Shown: one piece after another, positions 17,114-26,542 of the stretch
Position numbering within the stretch: position 1 is the stretch's first letter
Layout: each line of letters begins with the position of its first letter
Assembly: GCA_902500825.1 (NCBI GenBank)
Contig: CABVRX010000001.1
Span: 62,001-126,000, forward strand
Source of the DNA: an uncultured Nitrospira sp.
GTDB lineage: Bacteria; Nitrospirota; Nitrospiria; Nitrospirales; Nitrospiraceae
DNA length: 64,000 nucleotides
Reading direction: 5' to 3'
Translations under genes and position numbers: made by a program
Notes under the pieces: model-generated
Told to the model about the DNA's origin: nothing
The model's database searches: none
The model's input: the letters and a program-made list of their open reading frames with translations, nothing else

Positions 17114-19447
17114 GTGACCAGCCATGATTGTCAGAGATCCTCTGAAGCCGACATCCGCTCACGCCCACTCCATAGCCTCCCATCTTTAGGTATTTTCGTT
17201 CTTCCGACCACAAGTATTGTCACACTTCTCGGCTTTATTGGTTTCTGGCTCGCTCCCTCGGAATCGGATTCTATGATAATTCCGTACCTGTCGTCCTTTG
17301 CCGCTTTGTGTTTCATATGGGCGGGAGTTTGCCGATGGATGAACAGGAGGCCAATTGATCTCAAGCGGGCAGAACAGGCCCTGCGGCAAAGTGAAACGCG
17401 ATTGATCGAATCCATTCCTCAGCAGGTCTGGACTGCTCGTCCGGACGGCACATTGGATTATGTGAATCGGCGTGTGCTGGAGTACTTCGATGTTCCGGCA
17501 GAGCGACTGCTCGATTGGGAATGGCAGTCTGTGCTCCATCCTGACGATTTGCCTGCCTGTATGACGGCATGGACCGCTTCTTTGCAAACCGGGGAGCCGT
17601 ATGAGATTGAGTTTCGTCTCAGACAAGCGGGTGCCGGCACCTATCGCTGGTATCTGACCCGCGCTCTGCCGATCAGAAACGAAGCGGGTCGGATCGTGAA
17701 GTGGATCGGGACGAACACTGACATCACTATGCGCCGACAAATGGAAGGGGCATTGTGCGAGAGCGAACAACGGCATCGGAGTGTTGTAAGGGCCATGGCC
17801 GAGGGAATCGTTATTCAGGACAGAATGGGGTGTATTGTCTCATGCAACGCCAGCGCCTGCAGGATTTTTGGGCTCACCGAAGACCAGGTACTGGGCTGCA
17901 CTTCACTTGATCCGCATCCGCAGTGGCAAGCGATCCATGAAGACGGCTCGCCGTTTCCCAGCGAAACTCATCCGACGATGGAAACCCTCCGAAGCGGCCG
18001 CGCCAGCGAGAACGTCGTCATGGGCGTGCACCGACCCGACGGGTCGCTTGTGTGGATTTCGGTCAATACACAACCCATGATGGCGGACGAGAATGCGCTG
18101 CCTTCCGGCGTGGTCGCGTCGTTTCGTGACATCACGGCGCAAAAGCTGGTGGAGGCGGAGCTGCGGCGAGTGCATGATGAATTAGAGCAGCGGGTCAGTG
18201 AACGGACCGCGCAGCTGGCGCTGGCCAATCGATCTCTTCAGGACGAGATCGCCGAGCGGAAACACGTGGAGGAAGCAGTGCGCGACAGCGAATTACGGTA
18301 CAAGCTGTTGACGGAAGCGACGTTTGACGGCATCGCCATCCATGATCAGGGGATCCTGATCGAGGTGAATGCGGGTTTGGAGCGGATATTCGGGTACGGA
18401 CCAGGCGAGCTCATCGGCCGATCCCTATGGGATCTCGTTGCCGACGAATCCCGAGATCTGGTTCTGGCCAATATGCAGAACGGTGTGAACGGGCCCTACG
18501 AAGCCACGGGGCGCCGCAAAGACGGTACAATCTTTCCTGGTGAAGTCGTGGTCAGACCTTGTCGTTATCGCGGAAAGGAAGTCCGATTGGTAGCGGGCCG
18601 TGATATTACCGAGCGCAAATACTTGGAGGCGGAGCGGTCCCGCCATACTGAAGAGTTGGAACATCAGATCGCCGAACGGACCGCCGAGATCGCCAAGCTG
18701 GAATCGCAGCGGGCGCAGACGGAAAAGCTGGCGGCGATGGGCCGTTTAGCGGCCGGCGTCGCGCATGAAATCAATAACCCGATCGCCGGGATTAAGAACG
18801 CCTTTACGCTCGTGAAACAAGCAGTGGATCCAGGCCATCCTCACGCTGAATTCGTCGGCATGATCGATCGCGAGATCGGTCGTGTCGCATCCATCGTCCA
18901 GAATATGTATCAGCTCTATCGACCGGAGTCCGGCAAGGGGGAAGCGGTTGAATTCCAGACCATGATGAACGACATCGATGCACTGTTTGCCAAACGGCTG
19001 CAACAACATCGGCTCGCGCTGTCGATCGATGTGGATCCTGGCCTCGACCGGCTCAGCGTCCCACGAGGGGATTTGCTGCAAGTCTTGCTGAACCTGCTGA
19101 ATAATGCCATCGATTGTTCCAGCGAGGGAGGGATGATCAGACTGACGCTTCGTGTAGAGCCGGATGCGATACGAATTGCCGTGTCCGACCAAGGGCCGGG
19201 CATTTCCCCGGAGCATCTCCCGCACATTTTCGACCCGTTCTTTACGACAAAGACGGAAGGAGATCAGAAAGGTATGGGACTGGGGCTTTCCATCTCTCAG
19301 AGTCTGGTGATGGCGATGGGAGGCAAGATTGAAGTCCAGACTCAGTCGGTCGGAGGATCGACGTTCTCGGTTCTTCTGCCGCGTCTCACGGCTGGTGCTT
19401 GTGTGCAGGATCAATCTGACATCATAAAGGAGGTTGTGACCCTATGA
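17114..19447 (+). CDS. Multi-PAS sensor histidine kinase
   Basis: A 777-residue hybrid-free histidine kinase. Two membrane segments lie near the N-terminus (about 25-45 and 55-75). Three PAS domains follow (about 90-215, 220-345 and 395-510), separated by coiled coils. HisKA has its His in GVAHEINNPIAG near residue 550. HATPase has N, G1 and G2 boxes (NLLNNAIDCS, SDQGPGI, GMGLGLSI). The start is a GTG at 17114. It overlaps the next response regulator gene by four bases, so the two form a pair. The signal is unknown. Confidence 0.9.
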   Translation: MTSHDCQRSSEADIRSRPLHSLPSLGIFVLPTTSIVTLLGFIGFWLAPSESDSMIIPYLSSFAALCFIWAGVCRWMNRRPIDLKRAEQALRQSETRLIESIPQQVWTARPDGTLDYVNRRVLEYFDVPAERLLDWEWQSVLHPDDLPACMTAWTASLQTGEPYEIEFRLRQAGAGTYRWYLTRALPIRNEAGRIVKWIGTNTDITMRRQMEGALCESEQRHRSVVRAMAEGIVIQDRMGCIVSCNASACRIFGLTEDQVLGCTSLDPHPQWQAIHEDGSPFPSETHPTMETLRSGRASENVVMGVHRPDGSLVWISVNTQPMMADENALPSGVVASFRDITAQKLVEAELRRVHDELEQRVSERTAQLALANRSLQDEIAERKHVEEAVRDSELRYKLLTEATFDGIAIHDQGILIEVNAGLERIFGYGPGELIGRSLWDLVADESRDLVLANMQNGVNGPYEATGRRKDGTIFPGEVVVRPCRYRGKEVRLVAGRDITERKYLEAERSRHTEELEHQIAERTAEIAKLESQRAQTEKLAAMGRLAAGVAHEINNPIAGIKNAFTLVKQAVDPGHPHAEFVGMIDREIGRVASIVQNMYQLYRPESGKGEAVEFQTMMNDIDALFAKRLQQHRLALSIDVDPGLDRLSVPRGDLLQVLLNLLNNAIDCSSEGGMIRLTLRVEPDAIRIAVSDQGPGISPEHLPHIFDPFFTTKTEGDQKGMGLGLSISQSLVMAMGGKIEVQTQSVGGSTFSVLLPRLTAGACVQDQSDIIKEVVTL

Positions 19448-20211
19448 TCACTGAGATGCCCAGGGTTCTGCTCGCCGACGATGAAGACACGTTCCGTCTC
19501 GCGACGGCGAGGCTTTTGGAGCAAGAGGGCTATCGCTGCGATTGCGCGCAGGACTCGCAAGAAGCCGGTAGACTCCTGACGAGTCAGCATGATGCCCTCA
19601 TTACCGATATCCGTATGCCGGGCAACATGCAATTCGAATTTCTCCGGGATATCCGCGCCCAATTCCCTTCGCTTCCAATCGTGCTCGTGACCGGCTATCC
19701 CTCTGTTCAAACTGCCGTGGAAGCACTCCGCCTGTCGTTCACAGACTACCTGCTCAAGCCGGTCGATTGGCCGGATTTGCTTCGTGCGGTGGGCGAAGCG
19801 GTGAAAAGGACCAGCCTTTTGCGTATGACCACGGCGGTTCGAGAAGAAGCGAGTCGACTGGTTGCTTCCTTGGAGCAGGTGCAAGATCACTTGCCTCGGC
19901 CCGGAAGCGGGGCGAGCGAACGAGAGTTGGCATGGTCTCTCGACGCGTTCCTTTCCCAGAGTTTTTCCCAGATGGCCGTCTTGTCTTCCAGGATTCGGTC
20001 CGTTCTGACGAGTCAGTTACAAGGCGGCGCCGAAGCGCCCACTGATGTCTGTCGCATGATGCAATGTCCGAGACTCGATGGGTATCGAGAAGCGCTTGAG
20101 AGTACCGTTGAGGTTCTGGCGAACACCAGGCACGCATTTCCATCCAAGGACCTTGGATTGTTACAGGGTAAAATTGAACAGTTACTCCGCGAAGATGCAA
20201 TGAATTCATAG
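19444..20211 (+). CDS. Response regulator with helical C-terminal domain
   Basis: A 255-residue protein with a complete receiver domain (residues 7-125; acidic pair in LADDED, phospho-acceptor in ITDIRMPG, Lys in LLKPVDW). The remaining 130 residues are helical, with no DNA-binding or enzymatic motif that I recognise. It is translationally coupled to the PAS histidine kinase upstream, its likely kinase. The output is unknown; protein-protein interaction with the chemotaxis or motor proteins is possible. Confidence 0.82.
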   Translation: MITEMPRVLLADDEDTFRLATARLLEQEGYRCDCAQDSQEAGRLLTSQHDALITDIRMPGNMQFEFLRDIRAQFPSLPIVLVTGYPSVQTAVEALRLSFTDYLLKPVDWPDLLRAVGEAVKRTSLLRMTTAVREEASRLVASLEQVQDHLPRPGSGASERELAWSLDAFLSQSFSQMAVLSSRIRSVLTSQLQGGAEAPTDVCRMMQCPRLDGYREALESTVEVLANTRHAFPSKDLGLLQGKIEQLLREDAMNS

Positions 20212-20398
20212 TCATCGGCCATTCCGTCGAACGCCAGTTCGACCGTCTTGACGGTTCGGCATTGTCCGTTGGCGCCGTTGATCCTCACGAATGTGGAGAT
20301 CGTGTCGGTGGTGTTCTTTGCAGAACCGATGGATTTTTCAACTGATCCGCTCTAGGGCTCTCCGTCTTTCTGACTACGGGTGTGTCTTTCATCGCCGC

Positions 20399-20425
20399 TT
20401 AAGGTTTCCCATCTCGAACCGATAG
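20399..20425 (+). promoter_or_regulatory. Sigma-28-like promoter of the MCP gene
   Basis: TTAA at 20399-20402 (or TAAG one base on) and ACCGATAG at 20418-20425 with a 15-base (or 14-base) spacer resemble the sigma-28 consensus. It lies 163 bases before the MCP start. The match is weaker than for fliC or cheR. Confidence 0.6.
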
Positions 20426-20450
20426 AGTGTCAGTCACGGCATAGAATGCC

Positions 20451-20471
20451 GGTTGAGCGGACGGCTCAACC
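20451..20471 (+). promoter_or_regulatory. Hairpin in the MCP 5' leader
   Basis: GGTTGAGC (20451-20458) pairs with GCTCAACC (20464-20471) around a five-base loop. It lies between the promoter and the start codon. No U-tract follows, so it is more likely an mRNA structure or protein site than a terminator. Confidence 0.4.
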
Positions 20472-20588
20472 CGTTTGAGCGGGCAGGGGGAAGACCTGTC
20501 GTTTCAAGACCACTTCGGTGGCGCTCGAAACAGAGTTTGCGTAGGGACTCCACGAAGAAATGGATGGAGTTCGATTTATGGAGGGCGC

Positions 20589-22895
20589 ATGCTGAACGCG
20601 TTCAAGAACCTCAGCATCAGGTTCAAACTGTTGTGCGGGTTCGGGGTTATCGGATTCCTGCTTCTCGTCATCGGCGGCTTGTCCATTGTGGGCATGAATC
20701 GGCTGAATGGGAACGCGGAGTTTATCTATAAAACGAACTTGCTTGGGGTCACGGTCTTGAGCGATCTGCGCGCGCAGATGTTGCGCAGGAGCAACTTCGT
20801 GGTCTGGCACATTCTGGCGAATGACGCGGCTACGATGGCGGCGCGGGAAAAGAGCATCACGGATCTTGATAAAGAAATCGAGGGTCTTGTGGCAAAGTAT
20901 GTCCCGCTCATCGTCGCGGAAGAGGAAAAAAAGGTCTTTGAGAAATTACAAGCCGGGATACCCGGGTATATGGAAGTCCGGAAGAAAGTGTTGCAGCTCA
21001 GTAAGAATTACAGCAAGGACGCCGCGACGGAGGTCCAGAAGACCGAACTGGCCGAGAAAATCACCGTGCTCTATGACGCGGTCGACTGGTTGGTTAAAGA
21101 AAATAATAGGCAGGCGGAGGAAAGCTATCAATCCGGCCACGATCTCAGCACGAGCCTGAATTGGGGCATGAGCATCCTGAACATCAGCGTGCTCCTCATC
21201 GGCGGGTTCACCGTGTGGTTTGTGTCCAAACTGATCAGTCAGAACTTGCTGAATGTGCTGGACGCGGCGCATAAGCTCCAAGGCGGGCAGCTGACTCATC
21301 GTTCGACGGTCACGGCACAGGACGAAATCGGGCAGCTGGCCAAGGCGTTCAACCAGATGGCCGAGTCGCTGGAGAGCGCGGCAGCCAAACAGGAACAGGC
21401 GCTGAAAGCGCAGGCAGCGGAGCTGAGCGGTGTTACGAACGCTATTGGACGAGTGCAGGCTTGCATTGAATTCAATGTCGACGGGACGATCGTAACGGCC
21501 AATGACAATTTCCTCGGGTGCGTCGGGTATGGCATGCACGAGATCAAGGGCCAGCATCACCGGATGTTCTGCGATCCGGCGCATGCCAGCAGCGGCGAAT
21601 ATGCGGCGTTCTGGCAGAAGCTCAACCGGGGAGAGTCTGATTCTGGCCAATATCGATGGGTCGGTAAGGGTGGGAAGGAGATCTGGCTTCAGGCCTGCTA
21701 CAGTCCGCTCCTCGACGTCAACGACAAGGTGTGCAAGGTAGTGCAATTTGCGACGGACATTACCGCCCAAAAACAAAATCAAGCGGAGACGGAGAAGTTG
21801 GTGTCGGATGCGCAGGTGGTGTTGGGGCGACTGGCTGCCAACGATTTGACCGAAGAAATGACCGGCGCATATCAAGGGGAATTGGACAAGATCAAGCTCA
21901 GCATCAACGGCGTGGTGCACAACTTGGTGGACACAATCGCCGCCGTGCGCGAGTCGGTGGAGGCAGTGGCGACGGGAGCCGAGGAGATTACGAAGGGCAA
22001 CGAGGACCTGTCTCAACGAACCAGCGAACAGGCCTCGGCACTGGAAGAGACCAGCGCCTCGATGGAAGAGATGACGTCCACCGTGAAACAGAACGCCGAT
22101 AACGCCAAGCAGGCCAATCAACTGGCGGTGGCCGCGCGGGACACGGCGGACAAGGGAGGGGCTGTCACGAAACGAGCCGTGGACGCAATGGGGGAGATCA
22201 ACAAGAGCAGCAAGAAGATCGCCGACATTATCACGGTGATCGACGAGATCGCGTTCCAGACGAATCTTCTGGCCTTGAACGCGGCGGTAGAAGCGGCGCG
22301 GGCGGGAGAACATGGGCGCGGCTTCGCCGTGGTGGCGGCGGAGGTGCGGAATTTGGCGCAGCGCTCGGCGACGGCGGCAAAAGAAATCAAAGGACTGATC
22401 AACGAGTCGATTCAGCGGGTGAACGACGGCAGCGAGCTTGTCAATCAGTCAGGAAAGACGCTGGAAGAAATCGTAAGCGCGGTAAAGCGGGTTGGTGACA
22501 TTATCGCTGAGATCACGGCCGCCTCCCAAGAACAGGCGAGCGGGATCGATCAGGTAAACAAGGCGATCATGGCTATGGATGAAACGACACAACAGAATGC
22601 GGCCTTGGTGGAGGAGACCACGAGCGCCAGTCAGTCGATGCGGAGTCAAGCGACGGAACTCCTGCGCCGAATGGCGTTGTTCAAGATCCAGAAGATGTCC
22701 GAGGCAGAGAAAGCGGGAAGCGTGGCGATCGCCAGCGTGAGGGAAAATACCGCACGCTCGATCGACCGTGCGTATAATGCTCGAGAACGGAAACCGGAAA
22801 TACCGCGCCCGCCTCGCACGAGTGCGCCGAAGAAAGCTATGGTCGTTGCCGGAGGGAATGTCTCACGAGGGTCGGAGGAGTTCGAAGAGTTTTAA
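20589..22895 (+). CDS. Methyl-accepting chemotaxis protein with PAS domain
   Basis: A 768-residue chemoreceptor. A membrane segment at about 15-35 is followed by a four-helix periplasmic domain (about 38-190), a second membrane segment (about 195-215), HAMP, a PAS domain (about 285-395) and the methyl-accepting signalling tip ([20 protein letters not shown]). The C-terminus ends in EEFEEF, matching the aromatic pentapeptide that tethers CheR/CheB (x-F-x-x-F). The frame opens at 20475, but GGAGGG before the ATG at 20589 and the membrane topology decide this start. cheR follows. Confidence 0.95.
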   Translation: MLNAFKNLSIRFKLLCGFGVIGFLLLVIGGLSIVGMNRLNGNAEFIYKTNLLGVTVLSDLRAQMLRRSNFVVWHILANDAATMAAREKSITDLDKEIEGLVAKYVPLIVAEEEKKVFEKLQAGIPGYMEVRKKVLQLSKNYSKDAATEVQKTELAEKITVLYDAVDWLVKENNRQAEESYQSGHDLSTSLNWGMSILNISVLLIGGFTVWFVSKLISQNLLNVLDAAHKLQGGQLTHRSTVTAQDEIGQLAKAFNQMAESLESAAAKQEQALKAQAAELSGVTNAIGRVQACIEFNVDGTIVTANDNFLGCVGYGMHEIKGQHHRMFCDPAHASSGEYAAFWQKLNRGESDSGQYRWVGKGGKEIWLQACYSPLLDVNDKVCKVVQFATDITAQKQNQAETEKLVSDAQVVLGRLAANDLTEEMTGAYQGELDKIKLSINGVVHNLVDTIAAVRESVEAVATGAEEITKGNEDLSQRTSEQASALEETSASMEEMTSTVKQNADNAKQANQLAVAARDTADKGGAVTKRAVDAMGEINKSSKKIADIITVIDEIAFQTNLLALNAAVEAARAGEHGRGFAVVAAEVRNLAQRSATAAKEIKGLINESIQRVNDGSELVNQSGKTLEEIVSAVKRVGDIIAEITAASQEQASGIDQVNKAIMAMDETTQQNAALVEETTSASQSMRSQATELLRRMALFKIQKMSEAEKAGSVAIASVRENTARSIDRAYNARERKPEIPRPPRTSAPKKAMVVAGGNVSRGSEEFEEF

Positions 22896-23060
22896 CGACG
22901 GCTCGCCCGGTCACAACCGATCTTGATAGGAGGTTTACCTTTGTAGCATCTCGTCGTTTTGTTCTGACCTCGATCTCACCATCCGCCAGGTTTGCACAAA
23001 GCCGAGCACCGAATCGTTTTTTCCGGGGGCGCTCCATTAGTCCGTTTCTATCCATTCGCT

Positions 23061-23087
23061 TAAGATTTGTTCTCGACGGACCGATAA
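23061..23087 (+). promoter_or_regulatory. Sigma-28 promoter of cheR
   Basis: TAAG at 23061-23064, a 15-base spacer and ACCGATAA at 23080-23087 match the sigma-28 consensus with one mismatch in each box. It lies 66 bases before the cheR start, so cheR, cheD and cheB may be transcribed from here. Confidence 0.82.
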
Positions 23088-23153
23088 AACCTATGCATAG
23101 GCGCGTCGGGTCCACCGATGGTGCGCCTGGTTCGTCGCAGGCTTTGACCGACC

Positions 23154-23972
23154 ATGGTATACGCCATCTCGACAGAGGAGTATCAACAATTCCGTAGGCT
23201 CATCTATGACGAGAGCGGGATTGAGCTCGGTGATCAGAAGCAGACGTTGGTTGCCTCACGGCTCTCGAATCGTCTACGCGAGCTTGGGCTGAAGACATTC
23301 TCCGACTACTATGGACAGGTGGTGGAAGATCCCAGCCGAGAAGAATTTACCCGTCTGCTGGATCTGATCTCAACCAATAAGACCGATTTCTTTCGTGAGC
23401 CGAAACATTTCGAGTTTCTCCGTGACAGGATTCTTCCAGAACTGGCGCAAGAAAAACGCGTCCGCATCTGGTCGTCCGCATGCTCGACCGGTGAAGAACC
23501 CTATACGATTGCCATGACTCTCTTCGAACATGCGCGGAATCCGGACCAGTGGGATTTCAAGATACTCGCTTCGGACCTGTCAACCCGAGTGCTGGCCAAA
23601 GCGGCCGCCGGCACCTACGGCGAAGACCGCTTCCGCGATGTGCCGCCGGAGGTGCTGCGGCGGCATTTCTTACGCGGGCGGGGGAACAGCGCGGGCTTCT
23701 TCAAGGTGAAGCCGCATCTTGCCGCGGTGATTCAGTTTCGTCGGCTCAACTTGATGGACAGTGAGTTTCCCATTAAGAGTCCTCTGGACCTGATTTTCTG
23801 CCGGAATGTCATGATCTACTTTGACAGGCCAACCCAGGAAACACTGGTCAATAAATTCCACCGCTATCTGAAGCCTGGTAAATATCTCTTTATCGGGCAT
23901 TCCGAGAGTCTCCAATGGGTGAATCACACGTTCAAATCGTTGGCTCCGACGATCTATCAGAAGGAGTGTTGA
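23154..23972 (+). CDS. cheR: Chemotaxis methyltransferase CheR
   Basis: A 272-residue enzyme that methylates receptor glutamates using S-adenosylmethionine. The helical N-domain (about 1-75) precedes the SAM-binding fold, with NKTDFFREPKHF, WSSACSTGEEPYTIAM near residue 105 and the motif DLIFCRNVMIYFD near residue 210. Length is normal. The neighbouring receptor ends in a CheR-tethering pentapeptide. cheD begins 5 bases downstream. Confidence 0.96.
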   Translation: MVYAISTEEYQQFRRLIYDESGIELGDQKQTLVASRLSNRLRELGLKTFSDYYGQVVEDPSREEFTRLLDLISTNKTDFFREPKHFEFLRDRILPELAQEKRVRIWSSACSTGEEPYTIAMTLFEHARNPDQWDFKILASDLSTRVLAKAAAGTYGEDRFRDVPPEVLRRHFLRGRGNSAGFFKVKPHLAAVIQFRRLNLMDSEFPIKSPLDLIFCRNVMIYFDRPTQETLVNKFHRYLKPGKYLFIGHSESLQWVNHTFKSLAPTIYQKEC

Positions 23973-23976
23973 CCGC

Positions 23977-24588
23977 ATGCCTCCGATGGATCTGGAGCAA
24001 TTTGCGCATATTCGACGCATGCGTGACAGCCGATTTCCCCATGAGATTGCGTGCATCCTACCGGGTGAATTTTTTGTGAGTGCCGATCCCATGGTTGTGT
24101 ACACCGTGCTCGGTTCATGCATCTCGGCCTGTGTCCGTGATCCAATCGCCGGCGTGGGGGGGATGAATCATTTTATGTTACCGAAGCCGAAAGATGGAAA
24201 CTGCGACGCATGGGGGGAATCAACTCGATATGGGTCCTATGCCATGGAGTCGTTGATCAACGGTATTCTCAAACGAGGAGGAATCAAGAGCCGGTTAGAG
24301 ATTAAGCTGTTCGGCGCCGGGAAAATTTATGACGGGAACATCGATGTCGGCGCTCGAAATACCGAATGGGTCTTGGAGTATCTCAAGACCGAAGGATTAT
24401 CCGCCGGTAAGACTGATTTGGGCGATGTGTATCCGCGCAAAGTGTACTACTTCACCGAGTCGGGGAGAGTGTTGCTGAAAAAACTTGAGCGGCTGAAGAA
24501 CCGAACGATCGAGGTTCGTGAACAAGAGTACGCCGCCACGATTCAAACGCGCAAACAGGCCGCGGAGGAAGAAGTCACGCTGTTTTGA
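23977..24588 (+). CDS. cheD: Chemoreceptor glutamine deamidase CheD
   Basis: A 203-residue deamidase that converts receptor glutamines to glutamates. The catalytic Cys and His are present in VLGSCISACVRDP (C48) and GGMNHFMLP (H65), at the normal 17-residue spacing. The protein ends in EEEVTLF, the same last four residues as the CheZ-like protein at 12894-13436. CheD can also bind CheC or CheY-type partners in other bacteria. It sits between cheR and cheB. Confidence 0.94.
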   Translation: MPPMDLEQFAHIRRMRDSRFPHEIACILPGEFFVSADPMVVYTVLGSCISACVRDPIAGVGGMNHFMLPKPKDGNCDAWGESTRYGSYAMESLINGILKRGGIKSRLEIKLFGAGKIYDGNIDVGARNTEWVLEYLKTEGLSAGKTDLGDVYPRKVYYFTESGRVLLKKLERLKNRTIEVREQEYAATIQTRKQAAEEEVTLF

Positions 24589-24655
24589 AGATGCCATCAG
24601 TACGGTCTGAGGCGTATCCATGCTTCGGTTGTGTTGAGAGTAATGTGAGGGATGT

Positions 24656-25720
24656 ATGCAAAAGATTCGAGTCTTGACCGTCGATGACTCGGCGCTTATG
24701 CGGCAGGTGCTCGCCACCTTGCTCGCAAAGGACCCGGATATCGAAGTTGTCGGCGCAGCGCCGGATCCCTACATTGCGCGAGAGAGGATTAAGGCGCTGA
24801 ACCCGGATGTGCTCACTCTTGATGTCGAGATGCCCAAGATGGATGGGTTGACCTTCTTGGAAAAGCTGATGCGAGGGCATCCGATGCCGGTGGTGATGGT
24901 GAGTTCGCTGACGGAAATCGGCTGCCAGACCACATTGCGCGCGTTGGAACTCGGAGCGGTCGATTTCATCGCCAAGCCGAAGATCGATCTTCGGGAAGGC
25001 ATGAATGAGATCGCTCAGGATCTCATCGCCAAGATCAAAGCCGCCGCCGTGGCTCGGGTAAGAGGTAAGGGAATAGGGGGGAATGGTCATCAGAATCCCC
25101 TCGCTTCTCACCCATCACCTCTCGCTTCCGGAAGCGCCATGATCAAGACCACTGATACGATCATTGCCATCGGGTCTTCGACCGGTGGGACAGAAGCGGT
25201 GAAGGAAGTCTTGGAAAAGCTCCCATCGAATACCCCGCCCATCCTGATTACGCAACATATGCCGGAACGATTCACGAAGACGTGGGCGGACCGGATGAAC
25301 AAGATCTGCAGGATTGCCGTGAAAGAAGCGCAGGATGGAGACAGTGTGTTGCCGGGGCATGCCTTGATTGCGCCGGGCAATTACCACATGACACTAGTCA
25401 GAAGCGGGGCTCGATACACGGTGCAGATCAACCAAGACCCACCGGTCAATCGTCACCGGCCGTCGGTGGATGTCATGTTTGCTTCAGTGGCCCGCTATGC
25501 CGGCGCGAACGCCGTCGGGGTCATCCTGACCGGGATGGGAGGCGACGGCGCCAAAGAAATGTTGACGATGAAACAGGCCGGAGCATTCACGATCGCACAA
25601 GATGAAGCAAGTTGTGTCGTGTTCGGCATGCCGAAAGAAGCGATCAAGGCGGGAGCGGTGGACAAAATTCTTCCGTTGGATGATATCGCCGGATCCATAC
25701 TGGCCCACGTGAGCCGCTGA
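24656..25720 (+). CDS. cheB: Chemotaxis methylesterase/response regulator CheB
   Basis: A 354-residue protein. The receiver domain (1-120) has D10-D11 and phospho-acceptor D56 in [12 protein letters not shown]. The methylesterase domain (about 165-354) has the catalytic Ser in [10 protein letters not shown], His in [10 protein letters not shown] and Asp in [11 protein letters not shown]. It removes receptor methyl groups and completes the adaptation set cheR-cheD-cheB. The interdomain linker (about 135-160) is Gly/Ser/Pro/His-rich and coincides with an imperfect inverted repeat in the DNA. Confidence 0.96.
   Translation: MQKIRVLTVDDSALMRQVLATLLAKDPDIEVVGAAPDPYIARERIKALNPDVLTLDVEMPKMDGLTFLEKLMRGHPMPVVMVSSLTEIGCQTTLRALELGAVDFIAKPKIDLREGMNEIAQDLIAKIKAAAVARVRGKGIGGNGHQNPLASHPSPLASGSAMIKTTDTIIAIGSSTGGTEAVKEVLEKLPSNTPPILITQHMPERFTKTWADRMNKICRIAVKEAQDGDSVLPGHALIAPGNYHMTLVRSGARYTVQINQDPPVNRHRPSVDVMFASVARYAGANAVGVILTGMGGDGAKEMLTMKQAGAFTIAQDEASCVVFGMPKEAIKAGAVDKILPLDDIAGSILAHVSR
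25058..25129 (+). repeat. Imperfect inverted repeat inside the cheB linker
   Basis: A purine-rich arm made of GTAAGAGGTAAGGG-like units (25058-25081) faces a pyrimidine-rich arm with TCGCTTCTCACC and CACCTCTCGCTT (25097-25129). The sequence differs in composition from the rest of cheB and encodes the low-complexity linker in frame. It resembles the inverted repeats at 44337-44400 and 44641-44724. Confidence 0.45.
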
Positions 25721-25731
25721 TCGGAGGATGT

Positions 25732-26067
25732 ATGCCCATGACACGACGGGGTTTGAACGATGCGACTGTGGTACATATCGCCGATGTCTTCACGCACCGG
25801 AACCGCAAGGACTTTTCTTCTGCGGTGTCGGCTTTTCGGGAATCGCAAGACAAGCATCTCATCGTCAATCTGCGCGACGTGACCTACATGGACAGTGCCG
25901 CCTTGGGTCTCCTGGCGTTGACTTCTCAACAGCTCGCAGCTGACGAACGAACGCTCAGTCTTGTGGATCCCCAAGGGACTGTGAAGCAGATTTTGGAAAT
26001 GGCCAATATCGATAAGATGATCGCAGTGTTTCCGACGGAGGAAGCGGCGGTAGCTCGGGCCGCGTGA
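25732..26067 (+). CDS. STAS-domain anti-sigma factor antagonist 1
   Basis: A 111-residue STAS protein of the SpoIIAA/RsbV type. S55 in TYMDSAALGLLAL is at the conserved phosphorylation position. In partner switching such a protein, when unphosphorylated, binds an HATPase-type anti-sigma factor. One such kinase domain (28138-29037) and a PP2C phosphatase (26543-27751) are encoded just downstream. It begins 11 bases after cheB. Confidence 0.88.
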   Translation: MPMTRRGLNDATVVHIADVFTHRNRKDFSSAVSAFRESQDKHLIVNLRDVTYMDSAALGLLALTSQQLAADERTLSLVDPQGTVKQILEMANIDKMIAVFPTEEAAVARAA

Positions 26068-26113
26068 GCGAGAAGCGAGACGATTTCGACGAGTCTGAAT
26101 AAAGGAGGTACTC

Positions 26114-26464
26114 ATGTCGATGCATACGAAAGAACGCCCCGTCCCGAACGGTGTGATTCTTGATATGGCGGGGGATCTCACATACGCGAATCGTGAACAG
26201 TTCAAAACGGCCGTGGAGACGATACGCCAGAAGGGCTGTCGGCATTTGATCTTGAATATGGCCGAAGTCCGTTTTGTGGACAGTTCAGGGCTCGGTTTGC
26301 TGGCGCTCGTCTCTCAGAACTTCAAGTTGAGCCAAGGCAAAGTGAGCATGTTGAAACCACAAAGTTACGTGCGAGAAATCATGAGTCTAGCAAGCATTCA
26401 AAAATTGATTCCTATATATGACAATGAACAAGATGCATTGGGTGGACAGCAACGTGCTGCCTAG
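26114..26464 (+). CDS. STAS-domain anti-sigma factor antagonist 2
   Basis: A 116-residue STAS protein, clearly paralogous to its upstream neighbour. RFVDSSGLGLLALVSQ near residues 53-68 holds the canonical phosphorylatable Ser (S57). AAAGGAGG directly before the ATG gives a strong ribosome-binding site. Two antagonists in tandem suggest two competing clients or targets for the same kinase/phosphatase pair. Confidence 0.9.
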   Translation: MSMHTKERPVPNGVILDMAGDLTYANREQFKTAVETIRQKGCRHLILNMAEVRFVDSSGLGLLALVSQNFKLSQGKVSMLKPQSYVREIMSLASIQKLIPIYDNEQDALGGQQRAA

Positions 26465-26542
26465 GTCGATCATCACCTGATCGGACAGACGGCGTGTTCG
26501 TCGATCAATTTGCTCACAGGTGCTCACAGCGAATCTCATACG

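Larger units (their letters stand above)
20212..20588. other. Leader region of the MCP gene
   Basis: No gene is supported here. It contains a sigma-28-like promoter (20399-20425), a perfect 8-bp hairpin (20451-20471) in the expected 5' untranslated region, and the ribosome-binding site GGAGGG at 20580-20585 before the MCP start at 20589. Confidence 0.5.

Noticed and set aside
20946-22313. A 455-codon open frame on the minus strand
   Set aside because: It is the antisense shadow of the MCP gene, lacks any protein family features and is rich in His/Arg/Leu as expected from reversed codon bias.
22925-22946. AGGAGG followed by TTG-TAG, looking like a start-stop unit
   Set aside because: The frame would be a single codon; most likely a chance ribosome-binding-like sequence in the untranslated gap.
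22978-23015. Possible c-di-GMP riboswitch-like bases (GGTTTGCACAAAGCC) before cheR
   Set aside because: Only short fragments resemble the GEMM consensus; the conserved paired helices and GAAA tetraloop-receptor parts are not visible, and a sigma-28 promoter lies downstream of it.
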